Shown here piece by piece: positions 1 to 32,580 of a stretch of 64,000 bases of DNA (positions within the stretch are counted from its first letter, which is position 1; the number at the start of each line of letters is the position of its first letter). Location of the stretch: assembly GCF_019393635.1 (NCBI RefSeq), contig NC_057867.1:558121-622120 (forward strand), read 5' to 3'. The position numbers and the translations under genes are program-made. The notes beneath the pieces were generated by a model. That model did no database searches. It was not told the origin of the DNA and saw nothing but the letters and a program-made list of their open reading frames with translations. Source of the DNA: Dromiciops gliroides. Lineage: Eukaryota; Chordata; Mammalia; Microbiotheria; Microbiotheriidae.

Positions 1-372
1 CCCTCCATTTCTCTTTCTTGTCTTATTGCTATAATGCACATTTCTAGCACTATATTGAATGGTAATGATGATAATGGATATCCTTGATCTTCCTGGAATA
101 TCCTCTTTATCCTCATTATAGATAATGCCAGCTCTTGATTTCAGGTAGATATGACTTCTTACATTAGGGAAAGATCCAGTTATTCTTACGCTTCCTAGTG
201 TTTTTCATTGGCATGGTTGTTGCAACTTGCCAAAAGTCTTGATGGAATCATAGGATTTTGATTGTTCTTGCCACCATTCATCTAGTCAGTTCTGTTTCAA
301 GTTTTCCTCATATTGAATCAGCCCTGCATTCCTGGTATAAATCCTACCTGGCCATCAGGAAGAAACTTCATG
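1..372 (-). mobile_element. L1 ORF2 fragment, antisense, cut by window edge
   Basis: Reads like mammalian L1 ORF2 in reverse: CTAGCACTATATTGAATGGT, GATAATGGATATCCTTG, CCAATGAAAAACACTAGG (complement strand), AGCCCTGCATTCCTGG. 373-960 holds no gene I can support and may be further L1 sequence. Confidence 0.75.
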
Positions 373-970
373 ATATGTGGCTGAGACTCCCATCCTTTGC
401 CTTTTTTCCTTTTTTTTTTTTTTTTGTCTTTGCTATTTCTTTGCTGCAGTTCCAGTTGGAATGAGGTGATGAAGGGGAACTGGGGTCATACGCTTCTTGC
501 TTGGCCATCTTACCTGATGATGCTCCTAGGTTGGCCCTCCTCTCTCATCTGAGGCCACCTCTTCTTTCTCACCTAGGTCATTGTTCCTGTTGCTATAGTC
601 TAGTTGAATTGTCACTCATGGAGATTCAAAGGGTCAAAGGGCTGGAGAAGGTCCTTTCTGAGCTTTCCTCATACTTGGTGACCCCCTTTGTCACTGCAGA
701 GACTCCAGCGGTCCTGCAACAGAGAGGGGCCTCTTGGGTGGGAAGGGGTGTGGGGGCTTATTCCCTTTCATGTGTTTTGTTGTTGTTGTTGTTTCTTCTT
801 TTCCTCCATTTACTACAGTTCTTATAGTTTCAAAGTGATGCTGAGGAGCTGGGCCTTCTTGCTGAAAGTCTACTGGTTGGATTTTTTAAATTAAGTATGT
901 TTTTCAGTGAACCCAAATCCATCCATCTTTCCACTTTCCCCCATTCCCATCCCATTTGAAAAGGAAGGGA

Positions 971-1123
971 GGGGCAGCTAGGTGGCGCAGTGGATAGAGC
1001 ACTGGCCCTGGAGTCAGGAGTACCTGAGTTCAAATCCGGCCTCAGACACTTAACACTTACTAGCTGTGTGACCTTGGGCAAGTCACTTAACCCCAATTGC
1101 CTCACTAAAAAAAAAAAGAAAAA
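971..1123 (+). mobile_element. WSINE1-type tRNA SINE
   Basis: Full-length, with A-box-like TAGGTGGCGCAGTGG and B-box-like GAGTTCAAATCC, and an A-rich tail. Target-site duplication GAAAAGGAAGGGA at 958-970 and 1124-1136, perfect over 13 bases, so relatively young. Confidence 0.9.
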
Positions 1124-1595
1124 GAAAAGGAAGGGAGACCAAAACCTTGTAACAAATATGTATGTGGTCAGGCAAAACAAATCAGGGGCCATGTCCAAAA
1201 ATCTATGTCTCTATCTGTGCTCTGAGTCCTTCGCCTCTCCGTTATGACCAGGCCCTAGCCTGTTTGTTTATCAGTTGTATTTGGAGTCCCAAGTTAAGTA
1301 GAGGCTCGAGTTATGCAATCTCTTTGTCTGGGAAAGCAATTGAATGGTGAGACTACTTGAAGCATAAACCCATGCTGGACTTGTCCCTTGACTTCTGAAC
1401 ATTTGGGTCAGCCCACAATTGCACATAGTAGGTATTTGGGAAATCCTGGTCCATGATTTGTTGGCTCTTCTGCAGCAGTGGGTCAGAATTGGTGTGATGG
1501 ATTTTCTCTTTGTTTATAGACTGAACAGGCTACGAAAGTAGACAAGATGAAGCAAAGTGATCTTCCTTCAAATCCCAGAGAAAATCCTGCCTTTT

Positions 1596-1812
1596 GCGAG
1601 AAGCATTTCCTGATTCCCCTTAACACTCGAGTCTCCCCTCTATTGATGACCTTTTCTTACCTCTTGTTTGTCCATAGTTATTTGCATGTTGTTTCCCTTG
1701 TCAGAACACAAGCTCTCTGAGGGCAGAATGTCTATTTTTCCCTTTCTTCATATCCTCAGCATTTAGCACAGTGTCTGGTATGTAGTAAGTGCCTAATTGA
1801 CGCTGTTTAAGT
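1596..1812 (+). mobile_element. L2 3' end fragment
   Basis: Old copy with the typical order: AAGCATTTCCTGATTCCCC, CTCTCTGAGGGCAGAA, CACAGTGTCTGGTATGTAGT, AAGTGCCTAATTGACGC. Confidence 0.75.
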
Positions 1813-2164
1813 CATTGCCTTCTCCCCATCCAGGTTTCCATCCAATCCTACCACAATGAAAAAAGCTAGAGATGGTTGGGATGGTGGTGGGCCGCTGGGC
1901 TGGCAGCAGACCCTCCAGAAACCAAGGCCCCTTCTATTGGCAGGTCATTGAAAGGGTACGTATGGACCCCAAGCTGCGGTGGGGAATTCAGAGTGATGGA
2001 GCCCATCTCATTTGGGGGAAGTGACTTTTAGAATGCTTCCATTTGTCTTGCTTACTCTTGCCTCTCCCAACACATGCAGTGCTGGCTGGGAGGAGGAGAG
2101 CTTCCTGCACAGTTCAAAAAGCCGTTGGTGATGTGACGTTTGCAAGGAAAGGGCAGCTCCGGGG

Positions 2165-2327
2165 GTTTTTTTGTTTTTGTTTTTTTATTTTGTTGAGGCA
2201 ACTGGGGTTAAGTGACTTGCCCAGGGTCACACAGCTAGTACGTGTCAAGTGTCTGAGACTGGATTTGAACTCAGGTCCTCCTGAATCCAGGGCCGGTGGT
2301 CTATCCACTGCGCCACCTAGCTGCCCC
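2165..2327 (-). mobile_element. WSINE1-type SINE
   Basis: Full-length antisense copy with a T-rich start; imperfect duplication GCAGCTC(C/A)GGG on the two sides. Confidence 0.85.
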
Positions 2328-3834
2328 TGCAGCTCAGGGTTTGAGGCAGCCTCCCTCCGCCCTTGTGCCCATCTGCATGATGGGAGACCCTGGTTACCTT
2401 TAACTTTGTCTCCCTTCCTGCAGGTGTGGACAAGTTCTCCAAAAGCCAGAAGAGAATAAATGTGCAAGTGAGTGCTGCTGCCTCTCAGGTGCTCCCTGGC
2501 CTCAGCCAGCTGTTTCCCTGCTGGGGTTGCTGTGGCTATAGCATAAGCCAGTGTTCCTTGGACCCCTTGGAACTTAAGCAAGAGGGCAGTATTTCACATT
2601 GTGACCTGTGACCTCTTTGTCCTGTTTTTTTCAGCTGGCTTGCTACGCCTTGTTCAGAGTGGGCAGCCCCGTAACATAGCCATGGCCGAGTCTGAATCCC
2701 TTCCCCCCAGTTCCTAGAGGCCCATATCTACCAACATCAGTATGGCAGTGCTCAACTGACTCAGTTAAATTCCACACACCTTTCTCCCACACCTAGCTGT
2801 ATACGAGGCTGTTAGTGGCTGGCCCTTGGGGGATCAGATTCTTTGACTACAACAAGTCTGAAAGCTGTCTGTAAAGGCTTTGGAGGGGCTGGGACTTGCT
2901 TCAGTAGAGAGAGTGCCCACGTTCAAGAACTCATGGCTATTGCCAACTATCAAGTGAGTCCTTCTGTGCGGGGCAGCATTGGATTGTAGTTGGACCATTT
3001 CCAAAGTGTCTGCAACTGCAATTTCTTAGCTTCTCAAAAGTTACTTAAGCCTTTGTGTCTGTCCAGGGTTCTTCAGATGGAATGTCCAAGCCCTTTGGGG
3101 GCATTTCGAGTCATCCCCAGTGCCAGGGACACCCTGGATGAGGAGCTAGCCGTGTTCCAGTGAACCTTACTTACCCAGAGACAGCAGCCAAGTAGCAGGA
3201 GAGACATCATCTGACTGCAGGAGCTTCACCTGATTCCCGGCTCTGACTAGAGGAAGGTCTCATCTTCTGTTCCCAGGAATCCTTTTGGTCTGGCCCAAGG
3301 TCCTGGCATCACTTCTGGTCTCATTGATTTTCCCTGTGCTTGATGCCATCCCTCAAGTACCATCAGAGATTCTTCCTCCATTGGCAGTGGCTCCGCTTTG
3401 GATTCTCTTGTCTCCTTTTGACAGACCCCATCTCCCCAGGAGCTTACTTCTGCTTAATAGACATGACACACAGAGTTATCCCAAGCACATGCTCCCAACC
3501 CTAATTTTAACCAGTTTTCTGCCTGCTTCACTTCTGGCCTCTAGCTCAGTCAATAAGGAGCAGGTCTGCCAGGTGGTCACATAGGTTTGTGTGTTTCATG
3601 GGGGGTGAGGAGGTGCTGTGGGGCCAGTTGGTGATTATTCAGATTGATTTGGGTTTTTTATGTTTTCACAAAAGCTAAATGGTCTTGGTACTCATAGTAG
3701 GGGATTCAGGTGAATCAGACAACTTTGGGACAGATATTCCTGCCTCTGACTTGATATATTACTTGTAAAATGGAAAGACTGGAGAACTTTCCCAGAGGTG
3801 GGGCACAAAGGGAACAATTACAGTTGGATTGTGG

Positions 3835-3984
3835 GGGGCAGCTAGGTGGTACTGCAGTGGATAAAGCACCAGCCCTGGAGTCAGGAGGACTTGAGTTCAA
3901 ATCTGGCCTCAGACACTTGACATTTACTAGCTGTGTGACCCTGGGCAAGTCACTTAACCCTCACTGCCCTCACCCCCCCAAAAA
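3835..3984 (+). mobile_element. WSINE1-type SINE
   Basis: Nearly full-length, with a two-base insertion near its start (GGTGGTACTGCAGTGG) and an imperfect duplication (GGATTGTGG / GGACTGTGG). Confidence 0.85.
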
Positions 3985-4064
3985 TGGACTGTGGATGTAT
4001 GTGCATGAATGTATGTGTAATTGAGTGCCTTTCTGGGTATGTCCAATCTCATATATAGGAGGCA

Positions 4065-4081
4065 GAGCGTGCGCGCGCACG

Positions 4082-4125
<44 letters not shown>
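4065..4125. repeat. (GC)n(CA)n alternating purine-pyrimidine repeat
   Basis: About 25 nt of alternating G and C followed by about 18 CA units, a classic Z-DNA-prone composition, about 1 kb upstream of the PHF8 CpG island. Confidence 0.9.
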
Positions 4126-4126
<1 letters not shown>

Positions 4127-5617
4127 CCTTTACCCACATATTATTAGACTTTTAGTCTCTGTGTTCCTCAGAAATGCTTATGCTGTTACAGAATGGTGGG
4201 GTTCACAAGAAACCTCACTAAATCTTATTCCACCCCCAATGTCCTTCCCTCCAAACTACATGGAAAATGCTCTTCAATCCAAAGACTGATCCAATAGGTA
4301 TTTCTCATGAGAGAACATTAACCTTGCAATAAGCTTCTAGAACTTGGAGCCCTTTGGGGACCTAGTGGGAATGTAGTCGACTGTTGGACTAAAGAATGCC
4401 ATAAGCCCGGGTTCGCTTCCAAAGCCCACAGGTGACAAATGGCACCTTCCCATTGTCTGGTTGTAACTTTTTCCTGTGTGGGGAGGATTGGAATCCCAGG
4501 CTTACTTGCATAATTCTGTAATCAGTCTAAGAGATAGAGGTTGACTCCTCATTGGCAAGGCACCTTTTTCCTGTTGGGGGTTGGGGTATAGAAGATCCTG
4601 GCATTTGTGGCGAGACCTCCTTATTTCTTTTGCTAGGTTCCCTTTTGGTTATGAAGTTCTTTCCCAAGGTGAACATTGCAAGAACTTTCCTTCTCCCCGC
4701 CCCCGATTCTCGGTTGTGCAGGCTGCTATGAAGGCTGCCCAGCTTGGTACCCTAACCCCCTCCGAAGGCCGGGCCCATCGTGCCCCCAGCACCAGGCTTT
4801 CGCCCTTGTCTTCTCGCCATCTTTGGTGCCTGCTGACCTGATTGGGTTCCTGTGACAAAAGCACAGGGGGCAGACCTGACGTGCAGGGGACACCCATCGA
4901 TGGACCTCAGTGAGCTAGGGCATCTCATTACTCGGCTTTCGGTCCATTTTGACGGAGTTGGGGCCGCGCAATGTCCAACTGGTTTGTCCCTCTTTCTCCC
5001 AGTTCACTTTGCAGAACGGACACATCGGGAGATTGTTTGATTTGTCCCACCCCGTCCCCCCGTTCCCCCCCCCCCCCGCCCCTCCTCGGTAGCGAGATGT
5101 TGGGACTTTCGGGCTGTTCTGGACTTTAATAAAAGTTTATACTTTTGGGAAAAGCTCAAATTCCCGAGTGTCCGCCTTGCTTTCTGTCGGGCACGCAGCC
5201 TGCGCACTCTCGGGGCCGTCGGGGAAGGGGGTCGGGGAGCCGGCTGTGCGCCGCGAGCAGGGGGACGGGCTGGGGGCGAGCTGCGCCTGCGCCACCCGGC
5301 GCTCGGGAGGTGCGAACCCTTCCGCCACGCCCCTGATGGCGCAGGCCAGATTGATTCACGCCTCGCTCAACATGGCGTTTCCCGGCATGCCCCGCGCGGG
5401 CGTTTCCTCCTTTCCTCCCTCCCTCGCACTTCCTGGAGATTTTGAATAGTTTCTTAGGCGCCACGCGCCAGCCCGGCCTCCAGTCAGCGGCGGAAAGAGG
5501 CGGCCCCGGCGCGGGAGCCGCGGCGGCGGCGAGGGGGTGGGGCGAGGCCCGGAAGCTGGCTCGAAGCCCCGCCCTCCTGGGGGAAGAACGGAGCGGGGGG
5601 CGGAACCTGGAGTCGGG

Positions 5618-5618
<1 letters not shown>

Positions 5619-5653
<35 letters not shown>

Positions 5654-5692
5654 GGAGGAGGGGAAGAGGATCGCTGCTGCCGCCGCCGCCGC
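5619..5692 (+). repeat. GCC/CGG trinucleotide repeats in PHF8 5' UTR region
   Basis: About ten uninterrupted GCC units at 5620-5651 and a second run of about five units at 5675-5692, separated by a purine-rich spacer. CGG-type repeats in 5' UTRs are often length-polymorphic. Confidence 0.85.
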
Positions 5693-5782
5693 CGCGCCTC
5701 CTATGCAAGGAGCCGTGCTTAGGGAAGGGGTCTCCGCCAAGCCGGAAGGCCGCCAGAGTCGCGCCCGGCTCCGCCGCCGGCG

Positions 5783-5800
5783 TGACGTAACGTGACGTCG
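5783..5800 (+). promoter_or_regulatory. tandem CRE/ATF sites, TGACGTAA and TGACGTCG
   Basis: Two CREB/ATF-type octamers start exactly 10 bp apart (5783 and 5793), about one helical turn, roughly 340 bp upstream of the PHF8 start codon. The motifs are read directly; occupancy is inferred. Confidence 0.6.
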
Positions 5801-6129
5801 CACGGCGGGGGGGGGGGGAAGAGCGCCCGTGCCCGTGCCCGCGTCCGCGCTCACGCTCGCGTTCGCCACTCGCCCCCCGCGCTGCAACCGCTCCCGCCGC
5901 AGCCGCCGCCGTCGTCCGCCGCCGTCCGCCGCCGTCCGCCAGTCCGCCTGCCTGCCCGTCCGCACGCCCGGCGCCCGGGCCCGGCTCTGCCTGCCCACCC
6001 GGCGCCCAGGCCGCGACGCCCATGTCCGCGCCGCCCGCGGAGCCGCCGGCCTCCGGCGGCCAGCTCTGCCCCCCGCGGGGGGCGCGGGCCCAGGAGCGGG
6101 CCGAGGCTCGGGCCCAAGCGCGGGCCAAG

Positions 6130-27495
<21,366 letters not shown>

Positions 27496-29300
27496 GCCCT
27501 CCCCGTTGGCAGGGCCCTGCTTCACTCTCCTGACCCTTGGAGGCTTGGTTTCCTTTGCAGACACTCCTCTTTTCTCTGGAGCCCTCCTGGCCAGCCTTGG
27601 GCACAGCTGGCTTAAGAGGCGAATGTCCCCAGTGGAGGGAGGGAGGGAGGGATGAAGCCTGACCTCTCTTTCATTCACTGGCTTCCTTCTCCGTTCCTTT
27701 TTGTCCTATTCTTGCCTTTCTTCTGTTCACTGCCCTGTTAGAGAGCGGGGAGGCTGGAGGAATGATGTCTGACTTCAGAGGGATCTTCCTTCAGCTTCTC
27801 CCCTCTTTGAATCAGTTAGGGCCCAAGAGCAAGGGGACCGGGTGCTCCTTAAACAGCGTTGCTGACCTTCCCCCTTGTCTGGGCCCATTCCTTGAGTTTG
27901 GAGGGAAGCGAGCCCATGGCCTGCTTTAGGCTCCCGCTATGCCACCTCTTGTGGCCTGCATAGAAGCCATGTGTGAACAGCCAGCCCCCTTGGCTGGTCT
28001 GCCTTCCTACTCTCTTCCTCATTGTTTAGGGGCCAGGTCTGTGACACTGGACACTTAAGGGGCTGCCTTCCATCACCTCATTAGACCCGGAAGCACCCAC
28101 AAGCAAAATATTGCCCCTACCCATGAACCCCTGCTTGACCCCTTCAGCCCCACTTTGGCTGGGTTGGCAGGGGTGGGCTTCTCAATATGCCCCATCTGGG
28201 CAACTGGCCAGGATTGGAAAATGGAGTCTGTGGAAGCACCTCTTGGCTTGTTTGGCCCATTTCAGCTGCTTGCTCTGTGTGGCTGGGATTGCCCTGGTGA
28301 CTCAGGGACCTGGGGGGCAACTCCCCACTGGGAAACTGCAAGCAGAAGGGGCCAGTTGCTCAGAGCCTGAGCCAGCAGCTGTGGGGCTTCTATGGGGCTG
28401 GGTAATTTAGAGCCGGGGAAGCGTGGCCTTCCCAAGCTCCCCCGGCCACTTTTCACCACACTCCTTTCCTTGTTTCCCTCATCCCGCCGTCTGGGTGGAA
28501 CAGGGCTAGGCAGGGAAGCCTGTGGGGCATGGTTCCCCTTCAGCCCTGCCCATTGGTCTGCCTTCTCAGACCTCATCCCTAAAAGTCCCAGTTAAGCACG
28601 GGCCAGAGCCTGGCTCCCTTCTCTCCCCTGCGTGGAGGTAGGCATCACGGCAGAGAGAGAGGCAAAGGCAGCTAATTGCTCCCAGAAGACCACCTGGTTT
28701 GGGGTGTCACACCCCAGCTCCACCCAGGATACTTTCATTTCACATTTTTTATTTCTGTGGTTTGGGGCCCCTTGTTTTGCTTTTCTGTTGTCGCTGTTGT
28801 TGTTGACAAACAACGGTAAAGGAAAGGTCTGTCCCCCTCCCTCCAAGTTGTCTTACAAAGAGCTGAGTGGGGGCACCTGTTTTCTTTGTTGGACTGGACT
28901 TTTCAGGTTGTAAGGGGGGGTGGGGGGTGGGCGGGGAGGGTTTACAGCCCAAGGGAGGGAGCCTGGCCTTGGACTCTCTCCCTCCTTAGCCAAAGAGCCA
29001 GCCAGAGGCTGGGCTGGGGGCCCAGGAGAAAGCATTTCTATTCATCCGGATTCTATTTTTACAAAAGAGAAAACGCACTCAAGCCACCGCTGCTGCCGCC
29101 ACACTTCTGTACATGTTGAAATCTATTTTTAGAAGTGGGGAGGATTATGTATTTCGGACGCGAAGCCAGACTTTGGTGGTGGTGGCGGTTTCTTTCAGTT
29201 TGAGGCCCTCTCCCCCCATTTGCTGTTATTACTGATGTAATTTATATTTTTTATTTAGATCCGTCCTTTCCTAGAGAGATAAAACTTGTTATATCTTGGC
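27496..29300 (+). other. PHF8: PHF8 3' UTR
   Basis: About 1.8 kb of repeat-poor, moderately GC-rich sequence from the stop codon to a conserved-looking AT-rich end. No SINE or LINE is visible in it, unlike the sequence on either side, which fits selective constraint. The exact cleavage site is inferred from the signal at 29278-29283. Confidence 0.75.
29278..29283 (+). promoter_or_regulatory. PHF8 polyadenylation signal GATAAA (variant)
   Basis: GATAAA, a known minor hexamer, lies in GAGATAAAACTTGTTATATC just after an AT-rich block (29240-29260). Cleavage would fall around 29295-29310. I saw no canonical AATAAA in the preceding several hundred bases. Confidence 0.6.
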
Positions 29301-30507
29301 ACTGACTTGGCTTCCAGTTCTTTGTGTGGGCAGCAGCCTTTCCTCTTCAGGCTCCTTGGGTGGGGAAAGGAGGAGGGAATAGGGACACAAGGAGCCCTCT
29401 TTTTCAAAGCTCATCACAGCCCCAAAAACCATTTCGTGACCTTCTGGGGCCGACCTGGTGCTGGGATGACCCATCCCTGTGACTAAAACAACAATCCTGA
29501 GAGGGAGATGGGCTTGGTAACTTAGGCCAAGGCCGCTCTTGTCACTATACCCTGATAACCTCCCTCTTCCAGAAGAGGCAGCTGAGTTTCTGGGGGAAAA
29601 CTCTTTTCCAAGGTACACTCGCCTTTTTTACCTTGTAGGTAGGTCTCTGACCATACCCCAAGGGCCCAAGGGAGACATTATGGTACAGTGCGGAGTGGGA
29701 GGTACACCCTGCCAATCCCTGCACTCCAGCAGACTCATGCTCCCACCTACTGTGTGCAGCAAGTGCTGAAACAAGTCCTGTCTTCCAGGATCTGACATCC
29801 TACTAAGGGGACACGTGTTCATAAGCAAGTTTTCCCAAGATTCCAGGAAACTAACATGCAAGTGACTCGGGGTGGTGGCTGGCACCTGACTTTTGGGGCA
29901 ACCAAGAAAGGCTTCTGGAAGTGCCTCTTCAGCCAAATTTAGGTTCCAACAGGCCTGAATGAGAAGCAACATGGGCCAGTTGGGCCAGATGCCTTTAAAT
30001 GCCTAACATGAATTGGATTCGATTGAGCTTTAGCAACATCAGCTTGGCAACTGTGGAGGGTTAGGGTTAGAAAGAGAAGAGACACCATATACAAGTGTGA
30101 AGTGCCTGTCAGGCCCAGGATGGCTGTGCTATGTGGGGACAGAAGGGAGACATGAGACATAATTGGTTGAGGGGAAATAAGGAAGGGGCGTGGGGGGAAG
30201 TGATGCTAAGTGAAGGGAGAGTCGGGGTTACAGACCCAGATGAGAAGGAAGGGGTCGAAAGGTCTGTTCTGGGTGTGTGAAGTTTGGGGTGCCTGGAGGA
30301 CAACAGCTGGACATGCCAGGGAGCTGTTGAGACAGATCACGGAGAGAGTGAGGACCTGCAAGTACAAAGTGGGATCTAGTCGAACAGTGATAGACCAGAA
30401 GCCTGCAAACCTGGAAAGGCATGGGGTGGCCACCACTTGGGCAGCATCACAGAGAGGTCAAGAAGGGGCAAGACTGAGAAAACACTGGGCCACAGCTGTC
30501 CATCAGC

Positions 30508-30672
30508 AGGCAGCTAGGTGGTGCAGTGGATAAAGCACCAGCCCTGGATTCAGGAGGACCTGAGTTCAAGTATGACCTCAGACGCTCACACGTTCTAGCT
30601 GTGTGACCCTGGGCAAGTCACAACCTTCATTGCCCTGCAAAAACAAACAAAAACAAAAAATAAAAAAATAAA
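30508..30672 (+). mobile_element. WSINE1-type SINE
   Basis: Starts AGGCAGCTAGGTGGTGCAGT and ends in an A-rich CAAA/TAAA tail; older than its neighbour at 30724. Confidence 0.85.
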
Positions 30673-30723
30673 GCGGTCCCGTAAGAAGGCACTTTGTGGG
30701 ACTTAATTAAAAGACAAGGGGAG

Positions 30724-30879
30724 GGGGCGGCTAGGTGGCACAGTGGATAAAGCACCAGCCCTGGATTCAGGAGGACCTGAGTTCAAATACAGCCTCAGAC
30801 ACTTGACACTTACTAGCTGTGTGACCCTGGGCAAGTCACTTAACCCCCATTGCCCCGCAAAAAGAAAAAAAAATAAAAT
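30724..30879 (+). mobile_element. WSINE1-type SINE
   Basis: Perfect 15-base duplication AAAAGACAAGGGGAG at 30709-30723 and 30880-30894. Confidence 0.9.
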
Positions 30880-31489
30880 AAAAGACAAGGGGAGCAAGAA
30901 CAGAGGTGTTGAATGGAAGTAGACACCCCCCCCCCCCGCCCCAGCTCCCACTCCCAACAGTCTCTCCTCAAGCTGTGGTGCCTGGAAACAGCAGCCAAAG
31001 GGCCCAGGAACAGCGAGCGGCTCCCTTCCTGGATGCTCAGCAAGAAGAGGGCAAAGGGGCTCCAGGCCTCGGTTTCCAGATTGAAAATGTTATTATTAAA
31101 AGTTCTCAGCCAACACAAGCATTTTGCTATGCAAAAAACAAAACAAAACAAACCAGGGAAAGGGGTTGGATGAGAAACCGTGCACTTGGATACATATTTT
31201 TCAAGGAAAGATGAAGTCGAACAAAGTAGTTGTCAAATTGCTCTGTGTTCTCATCTGCATTTTGTTCAACAGCTAGTTTACAAGGCGACTTACTGGTGTT
31301 ATTTTAAAAAGGATGCGCAACCCCCATCGCACACACACACACCCCCAAGCTACTTTATATATGGGACAGGTCTGGGAATAAGTGGACTGATTCTGTACCA
31401 AAAAGTGAAAGGGAGGCTTGCTCATAAGTCTTTCCACGGCCACATTGGTTGGTCAGTGCTTTGCTCAGATCTGAGGTCTTCCACATTGG

Positions 31490-31870
31490 ATTCCCCTCAT
31501 GTGTCTGGGGCCCGGTCACTTTCCCCTGCATCAGTCCATACATTTCTCTCAAACCATCTTCATCATTTCTTAGGGCCTGATATTCCATAGTGTTTATATC
31601 CCATGATTTGTTCAGCCAATTTCCTCAATTCTGTTTACAATTTTTTGTTCCCACCAGAAAGAGCTTGTAAATGTGCTCATCTCCAAGGGCTCTTGCCATC
31701 TCCTTGGGATCTCTTTGGAGCTCATGCCAAAGGATGTGTACTTTGTCAGGGGCTTTCCAGAGCATTTCCATGAATTCCCTGCTCCTCCGCCAGTGCCCTC
31801 CCCTAGTCTCCCCAATACTTGTCATTTTCCATTTTTGTCATCTTTGGCATTCTGACAGATTTGAGGGTGA
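31490..31870 (-). mobile_element. old L1 fragment, antisense
   Basis: GATATTCCATAGTGTTTATA, TTGTTCAGCCAATTTCC and TTTGGCATTCTGACAGAT follow the antisense order of the marsupial L1 3' part. Confidence 0.6.
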
Positions 31871-32269
31871 AATATTCATGTCATGTTTTAAGAAACAAGC
31901 AGCTGGAGGAGAAATCCTTTAATAGGATTTTCCTGCTGTATTTTGTAGCTTGTTGGTGCAGGGATGGTTTTTGTTTGTTTTTTAAATAATCTGGGTGTGT
32001 CATTTGAGCTGAGGATCTCCTCTTGTTAACAGGTGGGGCAAGTTCTCTGTAACTGACTGCTAGGAAGTCTCAAAACCCCTTTCCACATAGAAATTGGGGA
32101 ATCTGGGCTAGCAAGCAGTCAGCTGGACTAGAGCAGGGCTTCTTCAACTTTTTCCCCTCTCAACCCCATGTCACTTGAGAAATCTTTAAGTGACCCTGGG
32201 CATGTAGGTATATCAAATAGGAAGACAGAACTGTTTTGGTTTGGGGGGGGGGGCGTTGTTTTCATTTTA

Positions 32270-32580
32270 CCAGACTTTTTTTTTTCCAAATCACATATAA
32301 AGATAGTTTTTTTTGTGTGTGTGAGGCAATTGGGGTTAAGTGACTTGCACAGGGTCACACAGCTAGTAAGTGTTAAGTGTCTGAGGCCGGATTTGAACTC
32401 AGGTACTCCTGAATCCAGGGCCGGTGCTCTATCCACTGCGCCAACTAGCTGCCCCTAAAGATAGTTTTCAATATTGACTTTTGTAAGATTTTGAGTTCCA
32501 GATTTTTTTCCCACTCTCCCTTCCCTCCCCCTTCTATAGGCAAGTAGTCTGATATAGGTTGTACATCACAGTCATATAAC
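32270..32580 (-). mobile_element. L1 3' UTR fragment, antisense, nested
   Basis: Poly(T) start, then TAAAGATAGTTTTCAATATT, GTAAGATTTTGAGTTCC and TCTGATATAGGTTGTACAT, typical of marsupial L1 3' ends. Confidence 0.7.
32311..32455 (-). mobile_element. WSINE1-type SINE nested in an L1 3' end
   Basis: Duplication TAAAGATAGTTTT (32298-32310 and from 32456). The duplicated bases are themselves L1 3' UTR sequence. Confidence 0.9.

Larger units (their letters stand above)
1813..5160. other. region upstream of PHF8, no confirmed gene
   Basis: Two SINEs and a Z-DNA-type repeat are annotated. The rest is unique-looking sequence of average GC. Some short, splice-signal-flanked open stretches occur at 1930-2960 but I cannot assign them to a gene. 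A 13-base poly(C) run sits near 5065-5080. Confidence 0.5.

Noticed and set aside
3285-3584. 99-codon hydrophobic frame
   Set aside because: No family recognised, no good start context, no neighbouring exon; probably chance.
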